This document shows positions 10,742 to 53,359 of a stretch of DNA of 64,000 nt, piece after piece. Both the position numbers and the translations under genes were made by a program. The stretch comes from Glandiceps talaboti. Lineage: Eukaryota; Hemichordata; Enteropneusta; Spengelidae. Under the pieces are notes generated by a model. It worked only from the letters and a program-made list of their open reading frames with translations, had not been told where the DNA came from and did no database searches. Position 1 is the first letter of the stretch. The number at the start of each line of letters is the position of its first letter. The DNA lies in NCBI RefSeq assembly GCF_964340395.1, contig NC_135556.1:27239685-27303684 (forward strand), in the 5' to 3' direction.

Positions 10742-13700
10742 TCAGTTTTTGCTGAGTGACCTCGTCATGAGTTCATTTAAACGACCTAACATTGACCTTG
10801 GGTCTTCCATTAAACCTGCAGCCATCATGGCGTTATCATAGACCTGTAAAATATGAAAATTATACAGTTTTGTTTTAATATCACTCCTTTACTGGGTAGA
10901 CAAATCCAAGTATTCTAGTACTACAAGTACCCCCACAGAAGGGGGGGGGGTGGGGGTGGGGGGAGAGACATATGAATCATGATTTTCATTTAAATTTTGA
11001 AACATAATGTAGAGGTTTGGCCCAGCTCCTACTTTGACATCACTTCGTAAATATTTTTTAAGCTTTAACTTTTCACATTTTTGAGGCCATAGCAGGCTCA
11101 GCTGTGTCCCAGTGTCCTGACCTGATTATCAGCACTGGTGGCGCTGTTATGCCGCTAGCATTCCATGACTTCAAGAGCAAATTCACCATATTGATGCATG
11201 GATGCACAGACTTTTTGAACCAATTAATTTCTCACTGAAACACAGACTTTTAAACCCTAGTTTTAGAACCTTTGTAGAGTTTGTGCTATTACATTGAATC
11301 CTCATACACATCTATCACATGACAAAATGCAACATGGTGCCGAGGGTAAACAGTCTAAGGAAACACTAGGCAGGGAAATGACATGATAAACTGTCCCCTA
11401 TAAGGAGAAAGTATTAGTGTAAAACTTTTGATTTTGAAGGTTTCAACACGGAGGGGTTTTTTTCTGAGAGAGAGTGAAATGAGCACAAATACCTGTTCAG
11501 CAACAAGTCTTGCAAGGGGTGGATCACTGGTTTTCAATTCATACAACTTCTTTATGATTGGATGACTAAATAGATAAAAATTACAAAAATTAGAAATAGA
11601 TTTATCTAGAGCCAAGTATAAGGTAAACTTGTTTATTAGGGAGGTATATAAAGTAAAGATAATTTCTGACTTGTATCACAAATCATCTGACTGACATATC
11701 ATTTTTTTCTTCTTGATTTGTCTCATTTTAATATTTCCTGTTACGCGCCTATGAGCACTTTCTGGATATAAGGTGCTCTATAAGTGCTTATTTATTATCA
11801 TTATTATCACAAACATGGACATTTCCAAAATATTGCAATGATAAAATACACTTGTGGTTTATAAAATGATAGTACTGCACTATAATAGTGTTTATTTCAT
11901 TCATGACTGTCATTACCATATGATAAAATATAAAACATATTTTCCCCAACATGTATGGTGATTTTAGAATGTTTTCAAAAGAACACTCAAGTACAATAAC
12001 ATACTCTGTACATGTCGGTTGGAAAGAAGGCATGGGAAATACATGTATATGTGACTGGTTTGATACAGTGTATTTTGAAATAAAATGAAGTGTTTTGGAG
12101 TATGATTTTCATGATAGCAAGAAGGCTTTTCAGGAATTACAAGTTCTTGGCATCTCTCTTTACTTTGTTTAGGAGGATACTCACGATGCAATAATCAAAT
12201 CCTCTTTTTTTTTTTACCTCGTCTCTTTCTTTTTTTTTACCCTGATGTGCTTTGGAAACACAGCTCATTAAAAACTCCTGAAATTGCTAACATTTGCATG
12301 GAATTCAAAAATTAGCATAACTGAATTTGCATGGAATTCGAAAATTAGTATAACTGAATTTGCATGGAATTCAAAAATTAGTATAACTAAATTTGCATGG
12401 AATTCGAAAATTTGTATAAATGAATTTGTATGAAATCCGAACATTGTTCATGATGATTTTTTTTACACTAGATTTTTGCATTCTGGTAGATGTGGTGTCA
12501 TTCATCTGTTTTCAAACTTTATTCTTCACATTTTTATCGTGTTTACAATTCTAAATCACATAGCTAAGAAGTAGTCTAGAGGCTATCCATGGTTTGTAAT
12601 TTCTTCTCACATCTAGCTGAATGAGGTCCTGAGATGAAATGGTAAATTCAAATGAAACCACCCTCACAGCTAGTCATTCACATCATCAAAACATTCTGCC
12701 CAATGGTAAGTTAGTGATAGCTCCATAACGTCCAAATATGGTACATTTGTCAGATCAGGACACTACTTATACATTGTCTACATCATTCTAACAGTTGGAG
12801 GTTTACTCATGAATAACTGTTGATTTCTCATTGAGCTAGATGGGGCAAAGAGAGATCTTGAGATTTGAAGCCATGGATAGCATCTAGACTAGCTAATATG
12901 ATGATGAGTAACATTGTTGAAACAAATATGGCTTAGTCCTTGTTGGTTTCATAAGTAAATTTTATGTTAATATAATACCTGGTGTTGATTTCCAGAGTTG
13001 GCTGTAAAACTTGCAGTTTTTCATCTTCACTGCGTCCTTTCAAGGCATTTCGTAGAAAATGCCTAGCAGCCCCCATCTCCAGAACGGTTACCATGGCAGG
13101 ATGTGTATCTAATCTTTTACTGACCTGAAATGAATTATGACAGGTCATATGAATAATTTAAATGATGTGGTATGTGGAGTTCTGATGGTTGAATGGTTAG
13201 AGTGGTTGGCTTGGAATCTGCACATTGTTTCGACGATGCTGGCAAATGCTTTTATGTAATTAAAACTTAGCTCAGACTCTAACCACCCTCTTGCACTGGA
13301 ACTAACTTAGTCTGACTCTGGGACGATTTAGACTGTTCACACTGGAACTAACTTATCTAATCTGTGTTACATTGTAAGTACGGACTTGAGGTATTGGGTA
13401 AAACTGGGTTAGTGAATCTGTTTACAACTCCTACCTTAATCTGTGTTACTTTGTTTCCAAGTGCTGACTTGAGGTATTCAGTTAGTGAATCTGTTTCTGT
13501 GACAGACAGATTGCCTTCCCCTAAAAACACACAAACAAAGACTTTTACTATTCTTTCTTCTACAATTCATTTGTTGCTGTACTTCAATAAAATATCAATT
13601 TCAATTAATCTGTTTCTGTACATATAACCATGACATGAGGTTAGTGTATTGATCCAGCAATGCAATCCATGAGGTTGTTTTGAATAAGAATAACTATAAA

Positions 13701-16700
13701 ATTCTAGTAATACATGCCACAACTTATCCAGTTCAAAATGCAACTATAACATCAAGTAGCATAGCAGATAATTTGATTAATTATTATGCACATACCAAAT
13801 TGTACACGCTGAAATAGAAAATACAGGATTTACTTTGTGGTCATTCTACAGCAATATGTCTATGTCATTGGTTTTGTGGTGCTCAAAATGACTCAAGAGG
13901 AAAGATAAAACAAACTATTATTAGATTTTGAGTGTTACTCTTCTCACCTTCAACAGCTTCAGTACTTGTTTCTTTATCAGATGTAGCCATCATTTCACTC
14001 TCAACTGATGTCACAATTTTTTTCTCAAATTCTCTCAGCTGTAGGAGTGATAGTTCATCGTAATCGTCATAGCAATAAAGAATTTCTAAATTCCTCTTCT
14101 TTGCCGCTTCAAAATATGGTGAGTTTTCAGCTAGCTGTCGACTGTATCAAAATAATTCAAAATTTATAAAATTGAGGGTTAACTGTAGGTGGTGTCATGT
14201 GAAATGCTCAATTCTTTCTTTCTTTGCTATGTTGTGGGAACAATTGTCACAGATTGAGAAAACTGGTTAATTTTTTTATGTACAGATATCCATACCTTGT
14301 ACCATAATTTTGGTGGAAAACATACCAGTGGCACACAGGTAGATATTACCAACTTATCATCCTTGACAAATACTGTTTGCAGACATGCCTACACATCTAC
14401 ACACAGGTGCAAACGTTAGAAGTAATACAGCCCTTATCAATAAGTCTGTATATTCAGACGACTTTTTAACATAGTTATTAACAGTAAGGTACTGGTCCAA
14501 CGGACCAGACAAGGTAAAATCTGTGTGGTTCACCCAAAAAAATGGCTAGTCCCGGACTCAGGATCAGTGGATTTGTTCACCCCGATCATACATACATACA
14601 TACATACATACATACATACATACATACACACAAATACATACATACATATGTACATATATGCATGCATACATACATACATACATACATACATACATACATA
14701 CATACATACACACATACACACACACGCATGCACGCATGCATACACACACATGCACACACACACACAGACACACACACACATACACTTCAAAGAAAGACTG
14801 TACCTTGGTGCACACAGATAGTAAATATGTCTTTGTCCTGCCTCCATTCTATTACAATAATCTAACAAACCCACTTTATGACCAACAGGTTGAGTTGATG
14901 ATTCAAACCTCAGTAACTTGGCTATCTCCTCCTGTTGATTGCAATCATTTACATAACATGTTGTCAAACAAAGCAGTGACTATAAAGTGACGATATCTGT
15001 ATTATTTATAAATCTGTCTTAGTATTCTGCAATGATATACATTTAGAATGGTATTAAGGCATAGACTGACTGTCTCAGAATGTTGCAAAGATTCAGAAAG
15101 ACATATTCATGAGTGGAAATCAAAATACACTTTCACTCCTCTGGGATAAAGTTCACAACTAACTTGACAATTGTATATGTAATTTTTTCTTTGAACTCGT
15201 AATAAATTTTCCCCCTCAAGTGTTATTATAAGAACATGTGAAAATTATCAAATGTTTGATCTTTGCTTGTAAGCATTTCATGAAGACTGAAAATCTCAGA
15301 TACTTTTTCAACAAGCCACATTGTTTAGTTTGGGCACAAAATGAAAGATTACAATAATGTCACTTGTTTTCAGATTTAAGTCTCAAATGAGTATAAAAAT
15401 TATTAAAATGCAAAAGTGAAAGTGATCACCCGAGTGAAAATTGTCAACAAATTCTAATCTTCCAAGTGTCAAAATATGCAGCCATTGTTCAGTACCGCTA
15501 TGGATAATGGAAGTAATATCATAACTAGGCAAAACCCATAAGCTCACGCAGGGTAGATTCATTTGTGACTGGCTACCTGGGCTGTCTCACGATGATATTG
15601 TAGACAGCACCCTCCATGTGGAGAATGCACATAGTATATAGAACGTGCATGCATAGTCATTGCACCACAATTTATCTTTGGGTAAAAACAACCCCCAAAA
15701 ATTGCATGGTATATAGGACATGCATGTGTACTAGTCAGAGCTGCTATGTGGCCACTGCGCGAGCTATTACCAGACAGGAGTTTTCGCATTGAAAATGACA
15801 TAGTCCCTGCTATGATTGGGTTTTAAGGAACTGGCAGTTTATGTTGTCATTTTCTAACCTGGTTAATGTTGTTTGGCCTCATATGGTTGTTTTTGATATC
15901 ACTACTCAGTTCAAGCATGTCTGAGTTATGGCTTTGGACATGAAAACTGCACCAACAAAATGGCAGGCAGTCATATCAGATTGTATCACAACGAAAATGG
16001 ATATGCACATGTATGTCATAGAACACTGAGCTAATACCAACTTTGAATGAGATCTGTTCAAGTGTCTGAGTTATGGCTTTGGACATGGAAAATTCGCAAA
16101 CAAAATGGCTGCCAGGCAGCCATATTGGATCGCATCACAACAACAATGAATATGCACATGTATGTTATAGAACACTGTCCTAATACCAACTTTGAATGAG
16201 ATCTGTTCAAGCATGTCTGAGTTATGGCTTTGGACAGGGAAAATTCGCAAACAAAATGGCTGCTAGGTGGCCATATTGGATTGTATCATAAAACAAATTG
16301 ACGTGCATATGTATGCCATAGCATGATTGTATCATAAAACAAATTGACGTGCATATGTATGCCATAGCATGTTGCCCCTGCACCAAGTTTGAAAAAAATC
16401 GGTCCAGGCATCTCCAAGAAACGGCTGCGGACGGACGGACACACGGACGCACGGACAGACGGAACCCAATCCATAAGTCCCCGTCCGGACTTCGTCCGGC
16501 GGGGACTAATCAGTCATTCAGTAAAAGAGTGCACCCAATCAATCAGGCTTCAATCTCACCTTTTCTGACTGTTCTTCTGATGTAACTATGCCTTCTCTGA
16601 AGAAGAGGCCATAGTCTGTGATAAATTTATCATACTTGCCACGGTCCTTCTTGGATTGGTCTTGTAGAAACCGTACAATTCTAGATGTGATCACAGACCT

Positions 16701-17216
16701 TAATTTCCTTTAAAAATGAGGCATGATTGGTTAATAAGTATCTGGATCAATTTGTCTTCAGCTCCAAAGATCAACTTGTTTTTTGTCTGTTATTGTTTGC
16801 CTATTGTAATGATTATTTTTGTTTAATCTTCTTTTCCTTTTGTGGATGACATTAATTGACAGGAGCATTCATACAAGATTTCATGTATGAACCCCTAATG
16901 TAATGTCTTGGGTTAGTGTTTATGTTCAAAATGTGTATGAACCCCTAATGTAATGTCTTGGGTTAAGTGTATGTGTTCAAAGTGTGTATGAACCTCATGT
17001 AATGTCTTGGGTTAAGTGTATGTGTTCAAATTGTGTAGTAGAACAAGTGCATAAGGTGTCAGTGTACGTTGTAATACACGTCTGAAGTCTCAAAATGATA
17101 ATTTATATTTACATTTCTACAAATAACTATGGTTTTAAAAACTCACCTAATGAGGGCACTGTTCTGAAGTAACTCTCTACTAAGATTCAATGGAATATCT
17201 TCACTGTCCACAATAC
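10742..17216 (-). CDS. TRAP1: TRAP1 exons 9-16, second copy left of the gap (probable assembly duplicate)
   Basis: Eight exons on the minus strand are identical in structure to those of the complete gene: 17147-17216, 16560-16707, 14804-14931, 13948-14141, 13435-13520, 12979-13124, 11493-11565 and 10742-10843 (stop at 10744-10742). All splice sites and frames are intact, so this is not a decayed pseudogene. No exons 1-8 accompany it; the sequence runs into the 100-N gap at 17545. It encodes the TRAP1 middle and C-terminal domains from [15 protein letters not shown] to the end. Apart from a 46 bp tandem duplication in intron 10, I see no differences from 17645-26993. An unmerged contig overlap is far more likely than a real partial gene duplication. 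Confidence 0.9.
12293..12437. repeat. 33 bp tandem repeat, about 4.5 copies
   Basis: The units contain TTTGCATGGAATTC, AAAAATTAG and TATAACTGAA. They lie in TRAP1 intron 14. Duplicate at 21788-21932. Confidence 0.9.
12574..12889. mobile_element. TA-flanked MITE in TRAP1 intron 14
   Basis: Inverted terminal repeats run from GTCTAGAGGCTATCCATGG on the left to CCATGGATAGCATCTAGAC on the right, with weaker pairing continuing inward (CATCTAGCTGAATGAG against CTCATTGAGCTAGATG). TA dinucleotides flank both ends (12572-12573, 12890-12891), as expected for Tc1/mariner-type insertion. There is no coding capacity. Duplicate at 22069-22384. Confidence 0.7.
13359..13423 (-). pseudogene. Partial tandem echo of TRAP1 exon 13
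   Basis: This intronic stretch repeats the 3' part of exon 13 (13435-13520). Shared blocks in order on the + strand are AATCTGTGTTAC, GACTTGAGGTATT and GTTAGTGAATCTGTTT. It directly abuts the real exon and has lost the donor GT. Duplicate at 22854-22918. Confidence 0.7.
14584..14785. repeat. CATA / CACA microsatellite in TRAP1 intron 11
   Basis: Two CATA tetranucleotide runs are followed by CA-rich and GCATG-containing sequence ending just short of exon 11. Open frames here (strings of Y, I, H, T or C, V, M) are translation of the repeat. Duplicate at 24079-24280. Confidence 0.97.
15890..16512. repeat. Multi-unit element with GGAC-rich tail and terminal GC hairpin
   Basis: Diverged tandem units of about 120 bp share TCTGAGTTATGGCTTTGGAC, ACAAAATGGC, GCCATATTGGAT and GCACATGTATG. 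The last unit leads into ACCAAGTTTGAAAAAAATCG, a GGACGGACACACGGACGCAC stretch and a terminal hairpin, AGTCCCCGTCCGGAC then GTCCGGCGGGGACT. The copy at 10150 has the same plan. It has no coding capacity and I cannot assign a class. Lies in TRAP1 intron 10; duplicate near 25385-25961. Confidence 0.6.
16884..17035. repeat. 50 bp tandem repeat, 3 copies, TRAP1 intron 9
   Basis: The units contain TGTATGAACC, TAATGTAATGTCTTGGGTTA and a GTTCAAA end. Duplicate at 26333-26484. Confidence 0.9.
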
Positions 17217-17544
17217 CTAAGATAAGAATTTACAAGAAATTGATAAACCTTTCAAGATTTATCATACTGGTATTAATTGTCAACATCCAATGCACCTAGA
17301 AAATTTATGTGCAAGAAGTTGGTTTAATATTCATGAGATGTTTACCATCCTTAACAGTTCGTTTCATTACATAAGAAAGATGAGTAACAAGTTTCAGTAT
17401 AGCAGTGGTTTTTGAGACACTATGTTCACAGACAGACAGACAGACAGACACATGCACAGAGAGACAGACAAAGCTATTATATAACCTCTTACAAATCTTA
17501 TCAGTTATTCCGTTAACATAAGAATTCCACTAGAATAGATGCAG

Positions 17545-17644
17545 NNNNNNNNNNNNNNNNNNNNNNNNNNNNNNNNNNNNNNNNNNNNNNNNNNNNNNNN
17601 NNNNNNNNNNNNNNNNNNNNNNNNNNNNNNNNNNNNNNNNNNNN
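17545..17644. other. Assembly gap of exactly 100 N
   Basis: One hundred Ns, the usual placeholder for a scaffold gap of unknown size. The sequence to the left ends immediately before what is, in the second copy, a GGTTTTTGAGA phrase followed by a G run and a long GA repeat. Confidence 1.
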
Positions 17645-20236
17645 AGTGATCAGGTGAGGGGACATTTCTTTAGTGGAAAGTGATCAGGTGATGGGGCATT
17701 CCTGGAGTGGAAAGTGATCAGGTGATGGGGCATTCCTGGAGTGGAAAGTGATCAGGTGAGGGGACATTTCTTTTGTGGAAAGTGATCAAGTGATGGGGCA
17801 TTCCTCTAGTGGAAAGTAATCAAGTGAGGGGGCATTCCTCTAGTGGAAAGTGATCAGGTGATGGGGCATTCCTGGAGTGGAAAGTGATCAAGTGATGGGG
17901 CATTCCTGGAGTGGAAAGTGATCCTGGGAGGGGGCATTCCTGGAGTGGAAAGTGATCCTGGGAGGGGGCATTCCTGGAGTGGAAAGTGATTAAGTGAGGG
18001 GGCATTCCTGGAGCGGACAGTGATTAAGTGAGGGGCATTCCTGGAGTGGAAAGTGATCAAGTGAGGGGCATTCCTGCAGTGGAAAGTGATCGTGAGGGGG
18101 CATGCCTGGAGTGGAAAGTGATCAGGTGATGGGTCATTCCTCTAGTGGAAAGTGATCAGGTGAGGGGACATTTCTTTAGTGGAAAGTGATCAAGTGAGGG
18201 GGCATTCCTGGAGTGGAAAGTGATCAGGTGATGGGTCATTCCTCTAGTGGAAAGTGATCAGGTGAGGGGACATTTCTTTAGTGGAAAGTGATCAAGTGAG
18301 GGGGCATTCCTGGAGTGGAAAGTGATCAGGTGAGGGGGCATTCCTGCAGTGGAAAGTGATCAGGTGAGGGGGCATACCTGCAGTGGAAAGTGATGAGGTG
18401 AGGGGGCATTTCTTTAGTGGAAAGTGATGAGGTGAGGGGACATTTCTTTAGTGGAAAGTGATCAAGTGAGGGGGCATTCCTCTAGTGGAAAGTGATCAAG
18501 TGAGGGGGCATTCCTGCAGTGGAAAGTGATCAGGTGAGGGGGCATACCTGCAGTGGAAAGTGATCGTGAGGGGGCATGCCTGGAGTGGAAAGTGATCAAA
18601 TGAGGGGCATTCTTGGAGTGGAAAGTGATCAAGTGAGGGGGCATTCCTGGAGTGGAAAGTGATGAGGTGAGGCGGCATTCCTGGAGTGGAAAGTGATCCG
18701 GTGTGGGGACATTTCTTTAGTGGAAAGTGATCAAGTGAGGGGGCATTCCTGGAGTGGAAAGTGATGAGGTGAGGGGGCATTCCTGGAGTGGAAAGTGATC
18801 CGGTGTGGGGACATTAAGTCTGGCAGCAAGACTATAATACCCGAGTGAAATCACACAATGGCTACTCTGACAAAGAGAATTTCAGTAAATCTTTTATTAT
18901 TGACAATTTTCGGTTAAATCTTCTAATATTGACTATTTTCAAGAATTTCATTGCATGATTTCTGTGAAATATGGTAATATTGTGTTGGTGAAAAACAAAA
19001 TTAGGAATCATTTTCATCCAAAGAGAAATTATCAGAGTTTTGAGACAGTCACTATCAAAGTTAGATTACTTATTGTTCCCAATCACTTCTCCAGTCTCTG
19101 CTGGGGACAAATCAGAATAAGTGAGCAACCTGCAGTGAGTCTGGGTAACCAAGAATATCCTACAGTGAGGCTGGGTAACCAAGAATATCTATGACTTGGA
19201 AATATAGTATTTGTCAGTTTTGCTACAAAAAATGATTGCTTTGTATCTGAAATACAACAGACCTGTGTGTCTTGGTACAATATATATTTACTTGAGAAAC
19301 ACTACGAAGTACAGAAATGCAAAAACAAAATCATTACTCAGACTATACTTGTAGAAAACAAAACAGCTAATTCAGACACAGTCATCATTATTCTTTTGGT
19401 TTCAGTTATTCTCATGTCCCTCTGTTATCACCACCACCATCATCATCATCATTATTTTGGTTTCAGTTATTCTCGTGTCCCTCTATCACAAACAATACAC
19501 ATCTCTCAATTTCAGTCTATGGAGTCAGGAAGACCTATAGATACCAATGTGATATGGATCACAGTCACTTTTAGTGTGAAATGTGGTATTATTGTAAATA
19601 TTGCAAGTGAACAATGTCAGATCAGGAGGAATTATCTTCCATTCGGCCATATTTGATTCAGTCGCAACACATAGTGACGTGCATATATCTTTTTTATCAT
19701 TTAAGCCTTTGTACCAAGTTTGGTGAAAATTAGTTGGTGCATGCCTGAGATATGAGGGTGAATGCATATACAACAAATATGGCCACCATTCAGCCATATT
19801 TGATTTGGTCGTAAAACAAAGTGACAAGCCGATGTCTCATCTACCTTTATACCAGGTTTGGTTGAACTCAGATGATGCATACCAGAGATATGAGGGTGAA
19901 TCCATACATGGAATGATGGACCCACGGAGAGAAACCAATGTAATAGCCCCCTCTGGTGGTGCCCATTGGGGGCTAAAAAAGAATTCTGGAATAACAGTAA
20001 CCATTGTTTATCATTCCTACAGCCAAATACATGTATACTATAAGGTGAAATTGAAATGGAACAATAATAAGTTATCTCCTCTATTCCACTCCACACAATA
20101 TCTGTACAAACAGTATCTTTTGTGACAAAGGACATCAGACAAATCTCTACAAAGTATTCACATATATTAACTGTGTCACTTGTCACCAATATTGACACCC
20201 CATTACAGTAGCACAATTCACGTTGTCCATTTCATT

Positions 20237-34884
<14,648 letters not shown>

Positions 34885-35187
34885 TTTGATTATTTTGACC
34901 TTCTAGGTAAGTGGAAATTGTTCCAATTTTGAAATTTGTGTCGAAGATTTTTTCCTAATTTTTCACTCCTAATCGTAGACTTAGCGGAAAAATTAGTGAT
35001 TTGTCTAATGTTACGAAAAATGTAACATCCAAAGTGTACAAAAAAACAAAAACACAAGATTATGACGGAAATGATATTTTAAAGGGTAACTTAGGTCTTC
35101 TTTATAATTGTGGGACACAAAATGGCGACAATAAGACGACGAATGTGATATGTGTATATTTTTGTGAAATTTCTATGGAATTCCACG
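34885..35187. promoter_or_regulatory. Presumed shared divergent promoter of TRAP1 and SLC30A9
   Basis: Only 303 bp separate the two start codons. There is no good TATA box. A YY1/TISU-like AAAATGGCGA motif occurs on each side, pointing outward: minus strand 34887-34876, containing the TRAP1 ATG, and plus strand 35119-35130, upstream of SLC30A9. Both proteins are mitochondrial in animals. That the segment drives both genes is inferred from spacing. Confidence 0.6.
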
Positions 35188-51009
<15,822 letters not shown>

Positions 51010-51175
51010 TGATGTTTTTATTAAGAAGAAAGAGTTTTCAAATGTAATATATGCTGGTACTGTGGAGACAACTTATATATGAATATTAATTTTCATATTT
51101 TTTATGTTGTAAATATGAAATATGTATGCTGATCTGTATACAAAGATGTCTTAGTCCAATGAAAGCCTGATTTGG

Positions 51176-51181
51176 AATAAA
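51176..51181 (+). terminator. SLC30A9 polyadenylation signal
   Basis: AATAAA lies 167 bp after the stop codon. It is the only canonical hexamer before the 33 bp minisatellite begins at about 51297. Confidence 0.7.
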
Positions 51182-51296
51182 CATGAAAGTAATGAAAAAG
51201 AAAATTTCCAACATTATTTTTCTAAATTTGCCACCAATGTGAGTCAGGAAGTCTCAGTTGATTAATTAAAACCTTGCCAATACATCATCACATTTA

Positions 51297-53315
51297 TGTT
51301 GTGTGACCTGCATGTAGGACAATACTCTATGCTGTGTGACCTGCATGTAAGACAATACTCTATGCTGTGTGGCCTGCATGTAAGACAATACTCTATGCTG
51401 TATGACCTGCATGTAGGACAATACTCTATGCTGTGTGACCTGCATGTAGGACAATACTCTATGCTGTGTGGCCTGCATGTAAGACAATACTCTATGCTGT
51501 ATGACCTGCATGTAGGACAATACTCTATGCTGTGTGACCTGCATGTAGGACAATACTCTATGCTGTATGACCTGCATGTAAGACAATACTCTGTGCTGTA
51601 TGACCTGCATGTAGGACAATACTCTATGCTGTGTGACCTGCATGTAGGACAATACTCTATGCTGTATGACCTGCATGTAAGACAATACTCTATGCTGTGT
51701 GACCTGCATGTAGGACAATACTCTATGCTGTGTGACCTGCATGTAGGACGATACTCTGTGCTGTATGACCTGCATGTAAGACAATACTCTATGCTGTGTG
51801 ACCTGCATGTAGGAAAATACTCTATGCTGTGTGACCTGCGTGTAGGACAATACTCTATGCTGTATGACCTGCATGTAAGACAATACTCTATGCTGTGTGA
51901 CCTGCATGTAGGACAATACTCTATGCTATGTGACCTGTGTGTAGGACAATACTCTATGCTGTATGACCTGCATGTAAGACAATACTCTATGCTGTGTGAC
52001 CTGCGTGTAGGACAATACTCTATGCTGTGTGACCTGCATGTAAGACAATACGCTATGCTGTGTGACCTGTGTGTAGGACAATACTCTATGCTGTGTGACC
52101 TGCATGTAAGACAATACACTATGCTGTGTGACCTGCCTGTAGGACAATACTCTATGCTGTGTGACCTGCATGTAGGACAATACTCTATGCTATGTGACCT
52201 GTGTGTAGGACAATACTCTATGCTGTATGACCTGCATGTAAGACAATACTCTATGCTGTGTGACGTGCATGTAGGACAATACTCTATGCTGTGTGACATG
52301 CGTGTAGGACAATACTCTATGCTGTGTGACCTGTGTGTTGGACAATACTCTATGCTGTATGACCTGCATGTAAGACAATACTCTATGCTGTGTGACCTGC
52401 ATGTAGGACAATACTCTATGCTATGTGACCTGTGTGTAGGACAATACTCTATGCTGTATGACCTGCATGTAAGACAATACTCTATGCTGTGTGACCTGCG
52501 TGTAGGACGATACTCTGTGCTGTATGACCTGCATGTAAGACAATACTCTATGCTGTGTGACCTGCATGTAGGAAAATACTCTATGCTGTGTGACCTGCGT
52601 GTAGGACAATACTCTATGCTGTATGACCTGCATGTAAGACAATACTCTATGCTGTGTGACCTGCATGTAGGACAATACTCTATGCTATGTGACCTGTGTG
52701 TAGGACAATACTCTATGCTGTATGACCTGCATGTAAGACAATACTCTATGCTGTGTGACCTGCGTGTAGGACAATACTCTATGCTGTGTGACCTGCATGT
52801 AAGACAATACGCTATGCTGTGTGACCTGTGTGTAGGACAATACTCTATGCTGTGTGACGTGCATGTAGGACAATACTCTATGCTGTGTGACATGCGTGTA
52901 GGACAATACTCTATGCTGTGTGACCTGCATGTAAGACAATACTCTATGCTGTGTGACCTGCATGTAAGACAATACTCTATGCTGTGTGACCTGCATGTAG
53001 GACAATACTCTATGCTGTATGACCTGCATGTAAGACAATACTCTATGCTGTGTGACCTGCGTGTAGGACAATACTCTATGCTGTGTGACCTGCATGTAAG
53101 ACAATACGCTATGCTGTGTGACCTGTGTGTAGGACAATACTCTATGCTGTGTGACCTGCATGTAAGACAATACACTATGCTGTGTGACCTGCCTGTAGGA
53201 CAATACTCTATGCTGTGTGACCTGCATGTAAGACAACACTCTATACTGTGTGACCTGCGTGTAGGACAATACTCTATGCTGTGTGACCTGCATGCAAGAC
53301 AATACTCTATGCTGT
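51297..53315. repeat. 33 bp minisatellite, about 61 copies, with higher-order duplication
   Basis: The units contain ATGCTGTGTGACCTGCATGT and AGGACAATACTCT or AAGACAATACTCT. Since 33 is a multiple of three, very long frames stay open on both strands (over 600 codons), but they are the repeat translated. Rare variants (GACGATACTCTGTG, CAATACGCTATG) recur 759 bp apart, exactly 23 units, showing a block duplication inside the array. It lies just downstream of the SLC30A9 polyadenylation signal. Confidence 0.97.
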
Positions 53316-53359
53316 ATTTGTTCTGGAGAATTTCAGCTTTGGAAGTACCATGTAATTGA

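Noticed and set aside
10742-17216. A second, paralogous TRAP1 gene
   Set aside because: Exons, introns and repeats are identical to the complete gene, and the copy is cut at a 100-N gap. Assembly overlap explains it better.
51262-53359. Very long open frames on both strands (637 and 687 codons)
   Set aside because: They are translations of a 33 bp tandem repeat whose period is a multiple of three. They have no unique sequence, splice context or family match.
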